A DNA stretch of 64,000 bases. It comes from Brachionus plicatilis. Its lineage: Eukaryota; Rotifera; Eurotatoria; Ploima; Brachionidae. The stretch spans positions 40,223 to 104,222 of the forward strand of contig QEOQ01000133.1 of assembly GCA_010279815.1 (NCBI GenBank), read 5' to 3'. The first letter of the stretch is position 1. Each line of letters begins with the position of its first letter. This document shows positions 21,640 to 33,605 of this stretch, piece after piece. The notes beneath the pieces were generated by a model. The model was not told where the DNA came from. It saw nothing but the letters and a program-made list of their open reading frames with translations, and did not search any database. Position numbers and translations under genes: made by a program.

Positions 21640-22767
21640 CTAGTAGTTCATTATCAACCAATTTTTAAAATAACTCATTTTTTCTTCTTCAAGACTGCTT
21701 GTTTCACAAAATTCCACTTTAAAATATTTTAGATCTGTAAATTCGAATTGTTTATTGATATTTTTGATTAAACTATCAAAATTCATTTTTGAATCACCAC
21801 TTGAACCCGTACTTTTGAGTGCTGAGCCGGATATTTTTCTCAACAATTCGCTTTTTTTTAAATTAATAAATATTTAAATAAACAAATTATTTTAAAATTT
21901 ACATTTCTTTTTCCAAATTACTTTTAATGTACGCTTGACCTTTAGAAAGATCGATATCTTTGGTTTAAAAATTTTAAATTTATTTTAGAATCTTGTTTAA
22001 AATTTTGTTTTGTTTTGTTTACCTTGTTTATTACAAATAATTAAAAGACGCATTTTTGATTTAGCCAGTAGATCATCGGTCAAAATTTCGTACAAGAATC
22101 TTAATAAAATTCCATTATTTAGATTTTCTTCAATAGAACAAATATTTCTTACTGGGCAACATCTTTGATTTCTTTTTGAAATGTTGAACTATCTACTACA
22201 AAAACAAGAGCTCTGAATAAATTTGAATTTAAATAAAATTGTTAAATTATTAAATGAATTTTTTGCTTACTTGGCTGTTTTTTTATATAATGTGAAGAAT
22301 TTGCGCCTTACTTTATCTTGGCCAGGAATATCAATCAAGCTAACCAATTTTTTTTTACCATTCTAAATAAATTTAAATTTAAATTTTTTTTCTAAATAAA
22401 TTTTATTCAAACATGCTTCTTCAATTAGCGCTTCTCCTTTATTTGGAACAATTGATATTTGAGTGAGTAAATTTTTCTTATACAAAAGCTAAAATTTTAT
22501 TGTAATTTATTTCAAAAAGTAAGTCAAAAATTGTTGTAAATTTTACTTGACATAGAAGCCTTGTCTTACCAGAGTTTGATGGACCAACTAAAAGGAAATT
22601 TTTCTTGACATCTTTACTTCTTTTCAATAGCCAAAATATTACTTAAAAACACTATGAATATAATTTTTTTTTCATTTATTAATTTATTTACGAAGTGTAA
22701 TGACGACTACTAAAACAGCAATTGAGATGCCCAGAGTTGATTTGTCCTCAAAAATTCTTTCGAACAT
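21640..22767 (-). CDS. SRPRB: Signal recognition particle receptor subunit beta
   Basis: SR-beta is the membrane-anchored small GTPase that holds SR-alpha at the endoplasmic reticulum for co-translational targeting. About eight short exons translate to the whole family layout. Exon 1 starts with ATG at 22767 and enters the membrane helix, which continues in the exon at 22641-22547 (GISIAVLVVVITLLIFW). The same exon holds the P-loop VGPSNSGKTRLL. Then come SLIDIPGQDKVR (G3), ALVFVVDSSTFQKEIKDVA, and IICNKQD (G4). The last exon (21846-21640) ends with FEFTDLKYFKVEFCETSS, equivalent to the C-terminal G5 strand of animal SR-beta. Introns are ~45-60 bp. One junction, near 22412-22362, does not join in frame with a canonical GT-AG pair; a noncanonical site or a 1-nt sequence error is possible. 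Confidence 0.88.
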
Positions 22768-23650
22768 TTTTCAATATAAAATTTTTTTATTCAATTTTTG
22801 AATTAGATATTATGAAAAAAAAATTACAAACGTCATCAGAATAAATTTGTTGATTCAAAACAATTTTTTGCATTAATAAATAAACATTTTTGCTTAAAAA
22901 AAATTTAATTAATCTTTTTGATCATAGAATAAAAATATTTGCAATTTATGTAATATCATAACAGTATTTAATTTTTTTATTTTTTGAGAAATTTTTATTT
23001 TGTTTTCTAGACATTAAAGGAAATTGCATCGTAGATATCTCTATATAAAAGTTAATTTTTTCGACAATAAATCAATATTTAGATCAACTAACGCAAATAT
23101 AAAAAAATTAATATCAAGAAAAAACCTTAGAGTATATTTTGAAAAAGTTTGAGTTTTAAATATATTCTCAAGTTCTAAATACAGAGTGACCAAATGAATA
23201 ATGGAACAAATTTTAATTTAATTATGATTATTAAAAAATTTTGTTTCGATGGTTTTATTCGATATTGATAATTATTTAATCATATATTAATAATTTTAAT
23301 TATTAAAAAAAAAATTTAACGTGAAATATTGAAAATCTACCTTAATCTACCTTAAAAATACTTTTGACTTAAATATTCGTAAAAAATATAACTTATATCT
23401 AAAATTTTCATAAATTTTAATTTAAAATTATTTCAAAAATGACACCGTCTACGCCAAAAATTTTCTGGTAATTAGATTTTTTTGTATATTTAAGAAAATA
23501 AAATTTCTTTATTTTACAAAAACTTCTGCTAAAAACAAAAATCTGAACATCACTGTAAACATGTTATTCAATATTAAAAATTTTATAGCAATTTATTTCA
23601 AATTTTTTTTTACAATTTTACAATTTCAAGGTTAATCAACAGGCTAGTGC
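22768..23650. other. AT-rich region upstream of SRPRB
   Basis: No coding frame or repeat structure I can support. The SRPRB promoter presumably lies in the first few hundred bases, without a recognisable motif. Confidence 0.4.
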
Positions 23651-24750
23651 CCATGTCTAAAAAGACTGATTTACACTACATTTATTAAAATTTATTACAA
23701 AATATAGATAATATAAAAAATTTTTTTTTCTTTTTTTTTTAGATAAATAATAACTCTTAGGTAATTTTAAAATTGTTTCCTTTGAAAAATAACATAAAAG
23801 ATAAGAGCAATAATCAAAATAATGGAGAATAAAGGTCTTAAAAAATTGGATTTTTACAGGGGCTGTAAGATAGAAAATTCTTTTGATAGAAAATAGTTTC
23901 CTATTAACTTTTATCGATAAACTACATGCAAGTTTTGTAAAATTAAGATTTTGATAAATTATGAAACCTAATAAACAAATTTCCTTAACAACAAGGATTT
24001 CTTTTCCACTTATTTTGAATTTTTTCAGGGACCAAAAATCTCTTATTTGCAAAAATCATACAATATATCTTAGACCAATTGATATCAATTTTATTAAAAT
24101 TACACCATTCATTTAGATCTTTGCTTTAAAATTTATACACATCAAAATCATTTCAAGATCTTTATCAGAGATGCTCAATGTTGTATCATCTGCCAACATT
24201 TTGATAGTTAAATTTTCAAAAATGAATGGTAAATCATTCACAAATATAAGAAAAAGAAGAGGACCTAAAACAGACCCATGAGGTACACGTAATTTTAGTT
24301 TTGCAGTTTTAGAAATTTCACCGCCTATTCTTACTATCTGAGATCTATTTTCGAAATTGTTTGAAAGAAGGCCAAGAGAAGAATTATCTAAACCATGATG
24401 AAAAAGTTTTAAAAGTAAAAAATTTGAGTCTATAAAATCAAAAGCTTTTCTAAAGTCAATAAATAAAGAAGCAGTTGTTTGTTTTTTTTTCATTTGCTTT
24501 GTTATACTCATGGATGACAGTTTGACAAGAATTTCCAGATCTAAAACCAATAATGTTGTCCTTTAAAGAAAATCTTATTCGACTCAAGATAAAAACCTGT
24601 TTGTTTTGCTAAAAGCTTTTCAAATATTTTTGCTATTGGAGAAAGAAATGATATCCCACGATAATTTATCCTAAGAGAATTTTTATTTAAAGGTAAATGT
24701 GCACCATCATGAAATTATTTGCTAGTTCACATGATTGTTTTATAATCTGA
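23650..24750 (-). pseudogene. Truncated LINE ORF2 (reverse transcriptase)
   Basis: Read on the minus strand from about 24740, fragments give the RT start (NYRGISFLSPIAKIFEKLLA), then GFRSGNSCQT in a shifted frame. The frame at 24550-24113 holds FIDFRKAFDFID, VPHGSVLGPLLFLIFVNDLP and the catalytic LADDTT. The frame at 24052-23657 holds the thumb and tail. These are jockey-superfamily RT motifs. The endonuclease and ORF1 are absent, so the copy is 5'-truncated. Shifts near 24540 and 24090-24110 break the frame. Confidence 0.8.
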
Positions 24751-25744
24751 AATTGATAAACAAATATAAAGTAAAGCGACAACTTTGCTCTAAATATCTA
24801 TAATTATTATTTTGTAAATAAAAAGTGGAATTTTTTTCTAATTTTTTTATTAATTAAATGATTTTTAAAAGCTAAATTAATAAAATATTTGCTAAAATTA
24901 AAAAAAAAAAAAGAATAAGAAGGACATCAAATAGTAATCGAACAATCGATTTAAAAGAAAAAATCGTAAAAAATCGAAAGACTATTAGAACGATGAGTTA
25001 GTTGTGTTTCTTTTAGAATAAAATTTATCTTTTTAAATCAATCATTATTGAAAAATGAGCAGAAAAAAAAGAGATAGATTGTTGTTGTTGTTGTTGTTGT
25101 TTTTGTGGTGGATGGTGGTGGTAGTGGTGATTTTTATGATTAATAATTGTTCCAAATACTTGTCTTTTGGTTGCATTTATTCTTGACAAATGTTTGGTTC
25201 GCTAAGTCCTTCTTCGACTTGACCATAACCTAGCAAGTGCATGATCACGCATTGTCCATCATGCCACTTTCTAAATGACAGCCAACTCATGGCTCCCGAG
25301 TTTGTTAAATAAGACTTTTTCCTGATTTAGCCTAAAAGATCGTTGTTTATGCAGACAAACAAAACAACCCATCTAGTCTTACCGTCTAATCTAGCCTAGA
25401 TAAAAAGAGATCAATGATTATAAACACACACACACGCACACACACACAGACAACATTTGACAAAACAAAATTTGTCAATCAAAACAATTTGTAAAAATTT
25501 CTAAAAAAAAAAATAATTCTTCGAACAAAAATAATTCCATTGTCGCCATCATCATCATCATCATAATCATCATCATCATTGGTGGAATTTATTTCTTTTT
25601 CTTTTTTTTGATTTGATTTTTTAAATAAACTAGTAGAATTAAAAACAACAAAAAAAAACTAAGCTTTAATTACAATTACAAAAAATTGTAAATAAAAAAT
25701 TTGTTTTCCATTTTTTATTGTGTCGGTGGCCATCCATCGATTTA
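24751..25744. other. 3' region of the Argonaute gene and intergenic sequence
   Basis: Contains simple repeats: (TTG)n at about 25080-25100, (CA)n at about 25424-25448, and (TCA)n at about 25549-25577. The Argonaute 3' UTR should start at 25744 and run downward. Poly-A signal choice is unclear because the sequence is AT-rich. Confidence 0.5.
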
Positions 25745-28605
25745 CTAGGCAAAGTACATGACCTGCATAGCATCGGGATGAACAGCAACAGCACGGCTCA
25801 AGTGAGACACATTGCGTTCACTTTGACTGCCACTGCTGCTGCCGATCACAGTCTGAGCTCCGCCACTACTGGTTGTGGCGCCAAGCACATTCGCAGACAT
25901 GTCGGTGCTGCCGGCGCCACCATTGCCACCACCGGCACCAACACCACCGCCTCCATTAGAACTTTGAGCCGAACCTTCGCCACTGTCATGATCTTTTTCG
26001 ACCAAATGATATCTGGCTCTAAAGGCGACCAAGTGAGCGTAGTAGGCGGGCGCCGGTATGGACACGGACCGAGTGCATCTGACATACGTGTGACACAATT
26101 GATAGGTCAACGCTTGAAGTTCATCGGCCGTAAAGTGATTGTCGTCCCACAGGATGTGATAGTGGGATGGTCGACTGGTGCCTTGGATGCCGGCGTGACT
26201 ACACAAGTAAAAGTCAAACTCGGTGGGATGAGTGATGCCAGTGTCGACTGTGGTTCCCGGTGGTATGTTGCCACTCTTGCCGCACTGTTCCTTGCGGTCG
26301 GCACAAAACAGTCGTGTATGATGTCTCTTTTGAACGGCAATAAATGTGATGCCGGGCTGATAGCCGCTTTCCAATTTCATGCATGCCTCCCTAATCGCCA
26401 TCAGTTCGCATGTTAACACGGGCAAAAATTGTCCCTCGGACACTCCGTCTCGATAGAATATGATTCGCATGGGCTTAAAGTGAGTCGACTTGTAAAATTG
26501 AATGAGCAAATCTTTGACCATTGAACTTAGCTCGGCAATTATTTCCTGTCGATGCAATTGAACGCGAACAGTGGCCGCATAGCGAGACGGATGAGCGTCC
26601 ATGGACGCGACCACTGCCGCTATGGACGGCTTTGTTTTGTCGCCGGCCGGCGGATGGGTAACATCGGCACCAATAAATATCACCGGCTCTTTGAACACAC
26701 TGAGCGGCCGTTGTGTTGGCACCAATATATTGTTGACGCCGCCCAATTTGACGTTTATTTTCAAACACAAATTGGATAGTGTTTGCGGTGACGTTTTGTT
26801 CACATTTTTCGATTGAACACACTGAGTGGCCAAACCGATGAGAGTGTCGCCCACTCGTTTCACTTCGGCGTACACAGGCGTCTTGCCCGGCAACACAACC
26901 ACAATCAACTGCAAGCCGTGATATTGATTTTTTAAATAGCGAAACATTGGCTCTACTTGTTCGACGCCCGTCGCATACTTGCAAAAACACGGCTGACCAA
27001 GTATGGGCATGCCGGCATCATTGCTAATACGTTGCAATTGCTGCGTAAAATTTCTCAACGCTTGTTCATTGCAATTGCGCTGCTGGGCAAAGCAAGCAAT
27101 GGCCCACAATTTAATTTCGATGCCCGTGTGAAATTGTTTGCCTCGCATGTCCCATACGCCCTGCGCCGGCAACACAGTCACTTTGGTACGACCGCCGTAC
27201 TGAATTTTTGGCGCGCTCAACACTCGACCCTTCACATCGGTCATTTGATTGTTAATGGTGATGCCAAAGTCTTTGACAAACGTGTCCTCGTGAAACTTTG
27301 CCTTGAGTACTAAATTGTTTATTTCTTTTTCGCGATCAGGCGCCGACCGAGCTGTCGCCTTGATCATGGTCGACGTTTGCATGTCGGTCAATTTTTTGAT
27401 GCATCGTTGACCGGCCACAATGTTGCACACTTCCAATGGCAAGTACGTGTGCTTTTGTTCTTGACCCACTTGCAAACACGGCAAATGAGCGTACTGCAAA
27501 CGAATGCTGTGCTTTTCGCTAAAGTACTTTGCCACAGTGCACTCGATTGTTTGGCCGGACTCGAGCTGAAGTGGAAATGTTTGAGTGTGAGCGGGCCGCC
27601 GTGTTACATTGCAAACGCGATATTTGCGACGCATGGCGCCACAATGTGTTATCTCAATTTTGAGACCTTTTATTTCTTTGGTGAATTTGACGCGTTGTGC
27701 ATCGTTCAGTGGCTTGTTGTGCTCCTGCAAATTTAGATCGAGTATTTCGCACAGGAATTCGATTACTGGCTGTGATTTGTAGAAAGCGGTGGCGCTCACG
27801 TCAATGTTCAAACTCATTTTCCATTGGGATGGTCGCACCGATTGATGAAAACCGAACCAGACCTCGCGACCGCCTCCCAACGGATTGGCAAAGTCGTTTT
27901 GAGGCGGCGAAAAAAATGAGCGGCCCACTGGCGTGTAACGCATGCTCGGCAAATGACGCATGATCACGTCCAACGCTTGAATGCTGTCGAATGGCACGTT
28001 CATATTTTTGCCTTGCAGCGCGTCCTCCAACGCAAACAAACTCACTTTGGCCTCGAATCGAACGCAAACTTTAAATTGACGGTCTTTGCCCTCGCCCGGC
28101 AACGTCACTTCCACTTCCATTTTCTCATTGCCCAAACTAGACAAGTATTCTTTTGTGTACAAATTTTTTTTGCCATCGAACACCGGCCGCTGATTGGCGA
28201 ACAAGTGCGGCTTTGCCTGTACCAGCGTGTTCAATATGTCCCGATTGATTCGCTTGGGACATTTGTCCGGCTGGATGCACACGCTATAATGATAAATAAA
28301 TCCCTTGGGTATTTGAATTGTGAAGTGATTGGCGCGCAGCTTAATCGACTTGCCCTCGGTGCCAATGGATGGACGCGGTGGCGGCATAAATTGAAGGGCT
28401 AGTGCGGCCGACGCCGATCCACAGCTCAATTGACTTGTCACCGACAAACTTTGTCCCTGCTGCTGCTGTTGCTGTGACTGACATTGTGACTGTGATTGTG
28501 ACTGTTGCTGCTGCTGCTGTGACTGAGAATGTGACTGCTGATGATGATGATGTTGCTGCATTTGTTGTTGTTGCTGCTGCTGCTGCAATTGCTGCTGAAT
28601 GATCA

Positions 28606-28636
<31 letters not shown>

Positions 28637-29122
28637 GTGCTGGTGTTGGTGTTGGTGTTGTTGCTGCTGTTGAAGAAGCAGTTGTTGCTGTAGTTGTAGT
28701 TGAAGTTGAAGGTTGTCGTCGGAGAGGAGTAGAGACTGAGGCAGTTGGGCTGATAGTGAGTTGACGTCGACCAGTTGATTGAGAGACGAGTTCATGTTAA
28801 AGGACTGGTACAGACTTGAGTTGTTCGACGATGAGTTTGCATTTGGATTGGTGAGGAGAGCGAGGCCGGACAGAGCTGCCGATTGAATTTGCGCTGATGA
28901 CGACGATGATGATGAGGATGAGACGGGATTGTTTATGGTCGAGCCGATTATGGACGAGCCGATTGGACCCAATTGTGACGATATGTTCGATTGATTGTTG
29001 GTGTTGTTGTTGTTGTTGTTTGAAGATGTATTGGACGATGAGGCTTGTTGGTTCGATTGATTAGATGACGAGGACGATGAGGAGTTGGATGAGGACGATT
29101 GAGGTAAACCAGTTGGTATCAT
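25745..29122 (-). CDS. AGO: Argonaute, AGO1/AGO2-like, slicer motifs intact
   Basis: The small-RNA-guided effector of RNA silencing. Translation from the first ATG (29122) gives 1,125 residues in one uninterrupted exon. Residues ~1-245 are low-complexity: Ser/Asn-rich, then poly-Gln and Gln/His runs. After them come the ArgoN, linker, PAZ, MID and PIWI regions, closely following animal AGO1-4 ([40 protein letters not shown]). The slicer tetrad is present: Asp in GADVTHP, Glu in HRQEII, Asp in YRDGVSEG, His in PAPAYYAHL. Between the PIWI core and the terminal MYFA there is a Gly/Ser-rich insert of about 55 residues, longer than in vertebrate AGOs. A consensus acceptor (TTTGTTTAG) ends at 29139, so the 5' UTR is probably spliced. 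The coding sequence is clearly GC-richer than its surroundings. Confidence 0.95.
28440..28720 (-). repeat. CAG/CAA and CAC trinucleotide tracts coding poly-Gln/His
   Basis: Interrupted CTG/TTG repeats on the plus strand, read as Gln with His (CAC/CAT) interruptions in Argonaute. Mixed codons and interruptions suggest repeated slippage followed by point mutation. Confidence 0.9.
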
Positions 29123-29843
29123 GACGTTCAATGTTACACTAAACAAATGACTAAACTATTTTTTTGTTTTATTCTATTTTAGTTTTTGTTTTATTTCGAT
29201 GAACAGTGTCAAAGACAAAAAGTGTTTCTTCTTCTTCTTCTTCTTCTTCGTCTTCTTCTTGCTCTTCTTGGTGTTTTTGTTTGCGTTTGAAATGATCAAT
29301 TTTTGTCTAGTGCTCGAGTCTTGTTTGTCAATAGGATAAGATGATCACAGGACATAGCATTCGACGTAATCAAATTACTAGCAACAATTGGAAACAAAAA
29401 TAATTTGAAAATTAAAATAATAAATTTTCGTTATATTTTGTGTGTGTGTGTGTGTTCGTTCGAAGAGTCAAACTATGCTTTGTTTGAAAAAAATATGAAA
29501 ATCGAGAGAGAATTAATTTTTTTTTTTTTAATTTGGATTTTAAATCAAAAGTATACGAAAAACGAACAATAATGAAACTAAAATAATGAATAAGTAGTGA
29601 ACAAAATAAAGATGGAAAATGGAGGAAAACAAGAGAGAGAGAAAGAGAGAGAGAGAGAGAAATAGAAAGAGTTTTCATTTTTTGTTGTTTTTCGTTTAGA
29701 CAAAAATAATATTAACATAATTAAATATGAATAATCAAGTCGGTTAAAAAATTTATGTCTAGAAAAAAATACAATAAAAACCAGTTTTGGTTAGACTTAT
29801 AGGACGACGACTATTACTATCATAAATAAATACATTCTAACCT

Positions 29844-29889
<46 letters not shown>

Positions 29890-30255
29890 CTTCATTTTCA
29901 TCTCCATTTTTATTTTTAATTCATTTCCAATGTAAATACCTTCGTTTCCCTCCATTTTCTTTTTCTCAACTGTATTTTAGCATTATGCTCAACGACTAAT
30001 CGATTTTCTGTTGCTATCAGCATTTATTGATCATTGTAGTAATCAACTCAAAGTTGTCTCAGAACACATACACACACTTGGCATATTATTATGTCTCACA
30101 TTTTTCTCAAAATTTATTTTCTGATAAGCAAAATAATTTATTGTTATTTAAGAACATTTAAATTGATTGTAAATTTTAATTCATTCCAAACAATTTAAAA
30201 CGATTTAAAATTTATCACGACTTTACATTGTTAAAACAATAAAATTCAGCTTTGA
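29123..30255 (-). promoter_or_regulatory. Argonaute 5' region: putative 5'-UTR intron and microsatellites
   Basis: The acceptor AG at 29140-29139 begins the coding exon. Upstream lie CTT/GAA-type repeats (29228-29260), (TG)n at about 29438-29455, (GA)n at about 29632-29660 and a long (CT)n at about 29846-29882. The upstream 5' exon and transcription start are not identified. Polypurine/polypyrimidine tracts of this kind often mark open promoter-proximal chromatin; that role is inference here. Confidence 0.45.
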
Positions 30256-30256
30256 T

Positions 30257-30460
30257 AATTTTGGCAACTTGAAGTTCATGATCATGATCAAATAATCAAA
30301 ATTTAATTTTTTATAATCTTAATAAAAATGATCAAATTAGCTTTTTTTTTAATATTTTTAAATTAAGCAAAAGATGTGTATTATTTTAATTAAATTTTTT
30401 TTTTTTTTTTAATTTTAATTGATCTTTAATTGATTATTATAAAATTTTTATTTTGAAAAG
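30257..30460 (+). repeat. Dispersed repeat family A, copy 1
   Basis: Starts GGCAACTTGAAGTTCATGAT near 30262 and ends with TTGATCTTTAATTGATT. The same ~200-bp unit occurs at 39633-39890 in the same orientation and at 53108-53325 inverted. It sits just upstream of Argonaute. Confidence 0.7.
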
Positions 30461-30477
30461 TTTCAAGACAAATTTGG

Positions 30478-30600
30478 GTCGGCATCTTGAAGTTTAGGAT
30501 CAAAAAAATAAGATCAAAAAGTATTTTGTTTAAATTTTTTGAATGGTATTTGATTAAATCTCTCTGCAAAATGCTAACTTATACAAAAAACATGCTTAAA
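30478..30600. repeat. Half copy of the intron-2 inverted-repeat element
   Basis: Shares GGCATCTTGAAGTTTAGGAT and GAATGGTATTTGATTAAATC with the arms at 13032-13580, then stops at an ATGCTT word, so only one arm is present. Confidence 0.65.
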
Positions 30601-30769
30601 CAAACTGAATTAACTTAAGTAAAATTACAAAGCAAAATAGAAATAATTCTAAAGTATTAGTATTTAAACTTAAAAAATTTAGAATAAATTCAACTAAAAA
30701 GGACGTTGAGAGTGAAAGTAAAATCTTTAATCGTTTATAAATATTGGACTTGTTAGACCAAATCACCAA

Positions 30770-30880
30770 TCGACCCCAGGTGTGGACATGGTAATCCAGT
30801 TACATGTCCAATTTGTGGTAAACTTTTAAAAAATGATAAAGGTATTAAAATGCATAGTAAAAAGATGCTCAAACACTAAT
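30770..30880 (+). pseudogene. Single C2H2 zinc-finger fragment
   Basis: A short frame ends in TAA at about 30878-30880 with Cys-x2-Cys, twelve residues and spaced His residues (CPICGKLLKNDKGIKMH). It resembles the finger ending the frame at 45-247 (CSICGEFIKNEKGVKLH), including its position right before the stop. No flanking exons were found, so I treat it as a relic. Confidence 0.4.
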
Positions 30881-31418
30881 TATTATTAAAAAATTTTATT
30901 ATTCTTATTGACATAATTTTTTTTATTTGGAGTCACGTATATTTTTTTATGGGTCACATAAATTTTGAAAAAAAATATTTCTTTAATTTTTTGTTTATTG
31001 GAGTCACGAAATTAGGTGACTCCGGAGTCACATAATCGACAAGACTCACAAATTTAAAATCCACATTTAGGTATCTAAATTATGACTTTAAATTTTATTT
31101 AAATATTAATTAAAATATAAAGAGCTTCATCTAATTCAGTTTCTATTAAACACTCTTTTATTTAATACCATTTAAGTCTCCTAGTTGAAGAACATTGACA
31201 AGTATTATCGTCATTCATGATTTTTACAAAATTTAAGTAGGTCTATTTAAACTTTGAGTAAATTTTTTTTTCAAGGGTAAACTTAAATTTTTGAGAACAA
31301 ATTATAACTAATAGATGTATAAGCGATTACGTCATGCTAAGACTCTAAATTTGATGTATAATTTTCAAAAATTAAAGTAAATTTGTTTCTTGTATGCATT
31401 AAAATATTTACATAAGTA

Positions 31419-31694
31419 AGGTTCAGGAAATGCAAACCGTCCACGCTATTTAAGGATTTGATTTTCGACCTCATTTTAACATGTTTTATATAATTTTGGT
31501 TTAGATATATGCATCTATTCATAGTACACTTTGGCAAATTAATGAAATCTTTCAGCTCATCCAGGCGAAAAAAATTTTTTTTCAACCTCTCCTTAAAAAA
31601 TTGGCTTTTAGAGGTTTTCACATATGCAGATTATGAATTTGAGGTCGAAAATCGTATCCTAAGATAGCGTGGACGTTTTGCATTTCCTGAACCT
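31419..31694. mobile_element. 276-bp MITE with TA target duplication
   Basis: Terminal inverted repeats of about 50 bp: AGGTTCAGGAAATGCAAA at left, with the complement at the right end (TTTGCATTTCCTGAACCT). Both also share CGTCCACGCTAT and GATTTTCGACCTCA. TA dinucleotides flank both ends (31417-31418 and 31695-31696), the pattern of the Tc1/mariner superfamily. No coding capacity; the 94-codon frame over it is incidental. Confidence 0.8.
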
Positions 31695-31923
31695 TAAAGA
31701 AACAAGAAGCCATAATTATAAAAAAGAAATCCTGCACTAATCAAGGTCTAATTGATTCAAGTAATTATTTCAAGCTGATTATCTTCTATTTAACTTTGAC
31801 TACTAGAAAAATATTTAAAATACTAATTAATAAATGGACTTTTGTAATAATAAATTTCAACAATCAAAATATTTTAAATATCTTAAATAATTCTTGATTT
31901 TAAATAAGCATTGAATCTTGAAA

Positions 31924-32385
31924 TGGGTCTTGTTAATTATGTGCGCACTAGTTCACATAATCAGCAAGATTTAAATTTTCTTCTTATGCTTTTATTTTAA
32001 AAATTGGATTCAAACAAAATCAATTATTAAAAAATTAAAAAATTTAAATTTTTAAAATTTCTTAATGATTTTTATTAAAAAGCTCTTGGTCCCTCCAATA
32101 ACAACCATAATAATCAGAGACTTAACAAGAAATTAACTAGAGAATTAGTGACGAAAAATCAGGACAGTTTAATAAGATGGATTTAATAAGTTTAATAAGA
32201 AAAAATTATTCTTTTTTTAAAAATAAATTAAAAACAATAAAAATTAAAAAAAAAACATTTAATTAATTTCGATAAACAAGATGATTTGTTCACCTAATTA
32301 TTACGTTTAAAATTATGTGCACACTCTTTTTTTTTCATTTTCGTTTGTTCACGTAATCTAATGTTCACTTAATTAACAAGACCCC
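31924..32385. mobile_element. Inverted-repeat element ending at the assembly gap
   Basis: Left end GGGTCTTGTTAATTATGTG; right end, read in reverse complement, GGGTCTTGTTAATTAAGTG, directly against the N run. A related end (GAGTCTTGTCGATTATGTGA in reverse complement) lies near 31020-31045, next to a perfect palindrome GTGACTCCGGAGTCAC. The family probably has several copies here, which may explain why assembly failed next to it. Confidence 0.6.
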
Positions 32386-32933
32386 NNNNNNNNNNNNNNN
32401 NNNNNNNNNNNNNNNNNNNNNNNNNNNNNNNNNNNNNNNNNNNNNNNNNNNNNNNNNNNNNNNNNNNNNNNNNNNNNNNNNNNNNNNNNNNNNNNNNNNN
32501 NNNNNNNNNNNNNNNNNNNNNNNNNNNNNNNNNNNNNNNNNNNNNNNNNNNNNNNNNNNNNNNNNNNNNNNNNNNNNNNNNNNNNNNNNNNNNNNNNNNN
32601 NNNNNNNNNNNNNNNNNNNNNNNNNNNNNNNNNNNNNNNNNNNNNNNNNNNNNNNNNNNNNNNNNNNNNNNNNNNNNNNNNNNNNNNNNNNNNNNNNNNN
32701 NNNNNNNNNNNNNNNNNNNNNNNNNNNNNNNNNNNNNNNNNNNNNNNNNNNNNNNNNNNNNNNNNNNNNNNNNNNNNNNNNNNNNNNNNNNNNNNNNNNN
32801 NNNNNNNNNNNNNNNNNNNNNNNNNNNNNNNNNNNNNNNNNNNNNNNNNNNNNNNNNNNNNNNNNNNNNNNNNNNNNNNNNNNNNNNNNNNNNNNNNNNN
32901 NNNNNNNNNNNNNNNNNNNNNNNNNNNNNNNNN
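32386..32933. other. Assembly gap (548 N)
   Basis: Unsequenced. Open frames drawn through it are meaningless. Confidence 1.
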
Positions 32934-33605
32934 TATAAATAAATAGAATATAGTTGTAGGTACTTGGTATTTATAGTCTTTGGTAATTTTTGGCCGTTAG
33001 TACTTTTTGGTCTTTGGAAGTTGTTGGTGATTGGTTGTTCGCCAACGTCCAAACAAAATGAGAGTTAAGATTTTTAGGTCAAAATGAGAGTTAAGATTCT
33101 CGAAAGAAAAAGCTGTAAAAGAAAAATTTTATTGTTAAATGTTCATCTTCAAGATTGTTGACTAGATGGAAGGCATCGTATCCGTCCTTGAACTTGTTGA
33201 CCGAGTCGGCGTCTGTCACTGTAGCTGGCAGGGTTTTCCACTCGTTGACTTTCCTGTTGGTGAATGTGTTTGCCCATTGTAGACATTTGGTGGAGGCCTG
33301 ACCGGACAGTCTTCTTGCATGACCTCTGATATCTCCGGATAGTGAACTTGCGGAAACCGGTGGGTTCACCCAGCTCACTTCGTTGATGCCTTTGGTGAGT
33401 TTGAACATTTGGATCAGGTCTCCACGAACGCTTCGCTCATTAAAGGGAGTAAGTCTAAGAACGGCAAGACGGTCTTCGTAGCGCCAGTTTCTAATTCGGG
33501 GCACCAGTTTGGTGGCCCTTCTCTGCACCTGCTCGAACATCTTTGCGTCTTTCTTGCTAGGGGGGACCAGACCACTCGGACGTAGATTCCCTATCGATGC
33601 CATCG

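Noticed and set aside
25718..28602. Several plus-strand frames across the Argonaute region
   Set aside because: They are antisense shadows made long by the higher G+C of the Argonaute exon; none has a recognisable domain.
31337..31621. 94-codon minus-strand frame
   Set aside because: It covers the MITE at 31419-31694 and ends arbitrarily; no domain.
32369..33052. 227-codon minus-strand frame through the gap
   Set aside because: It consists mostly of undetermined residues from N bases.
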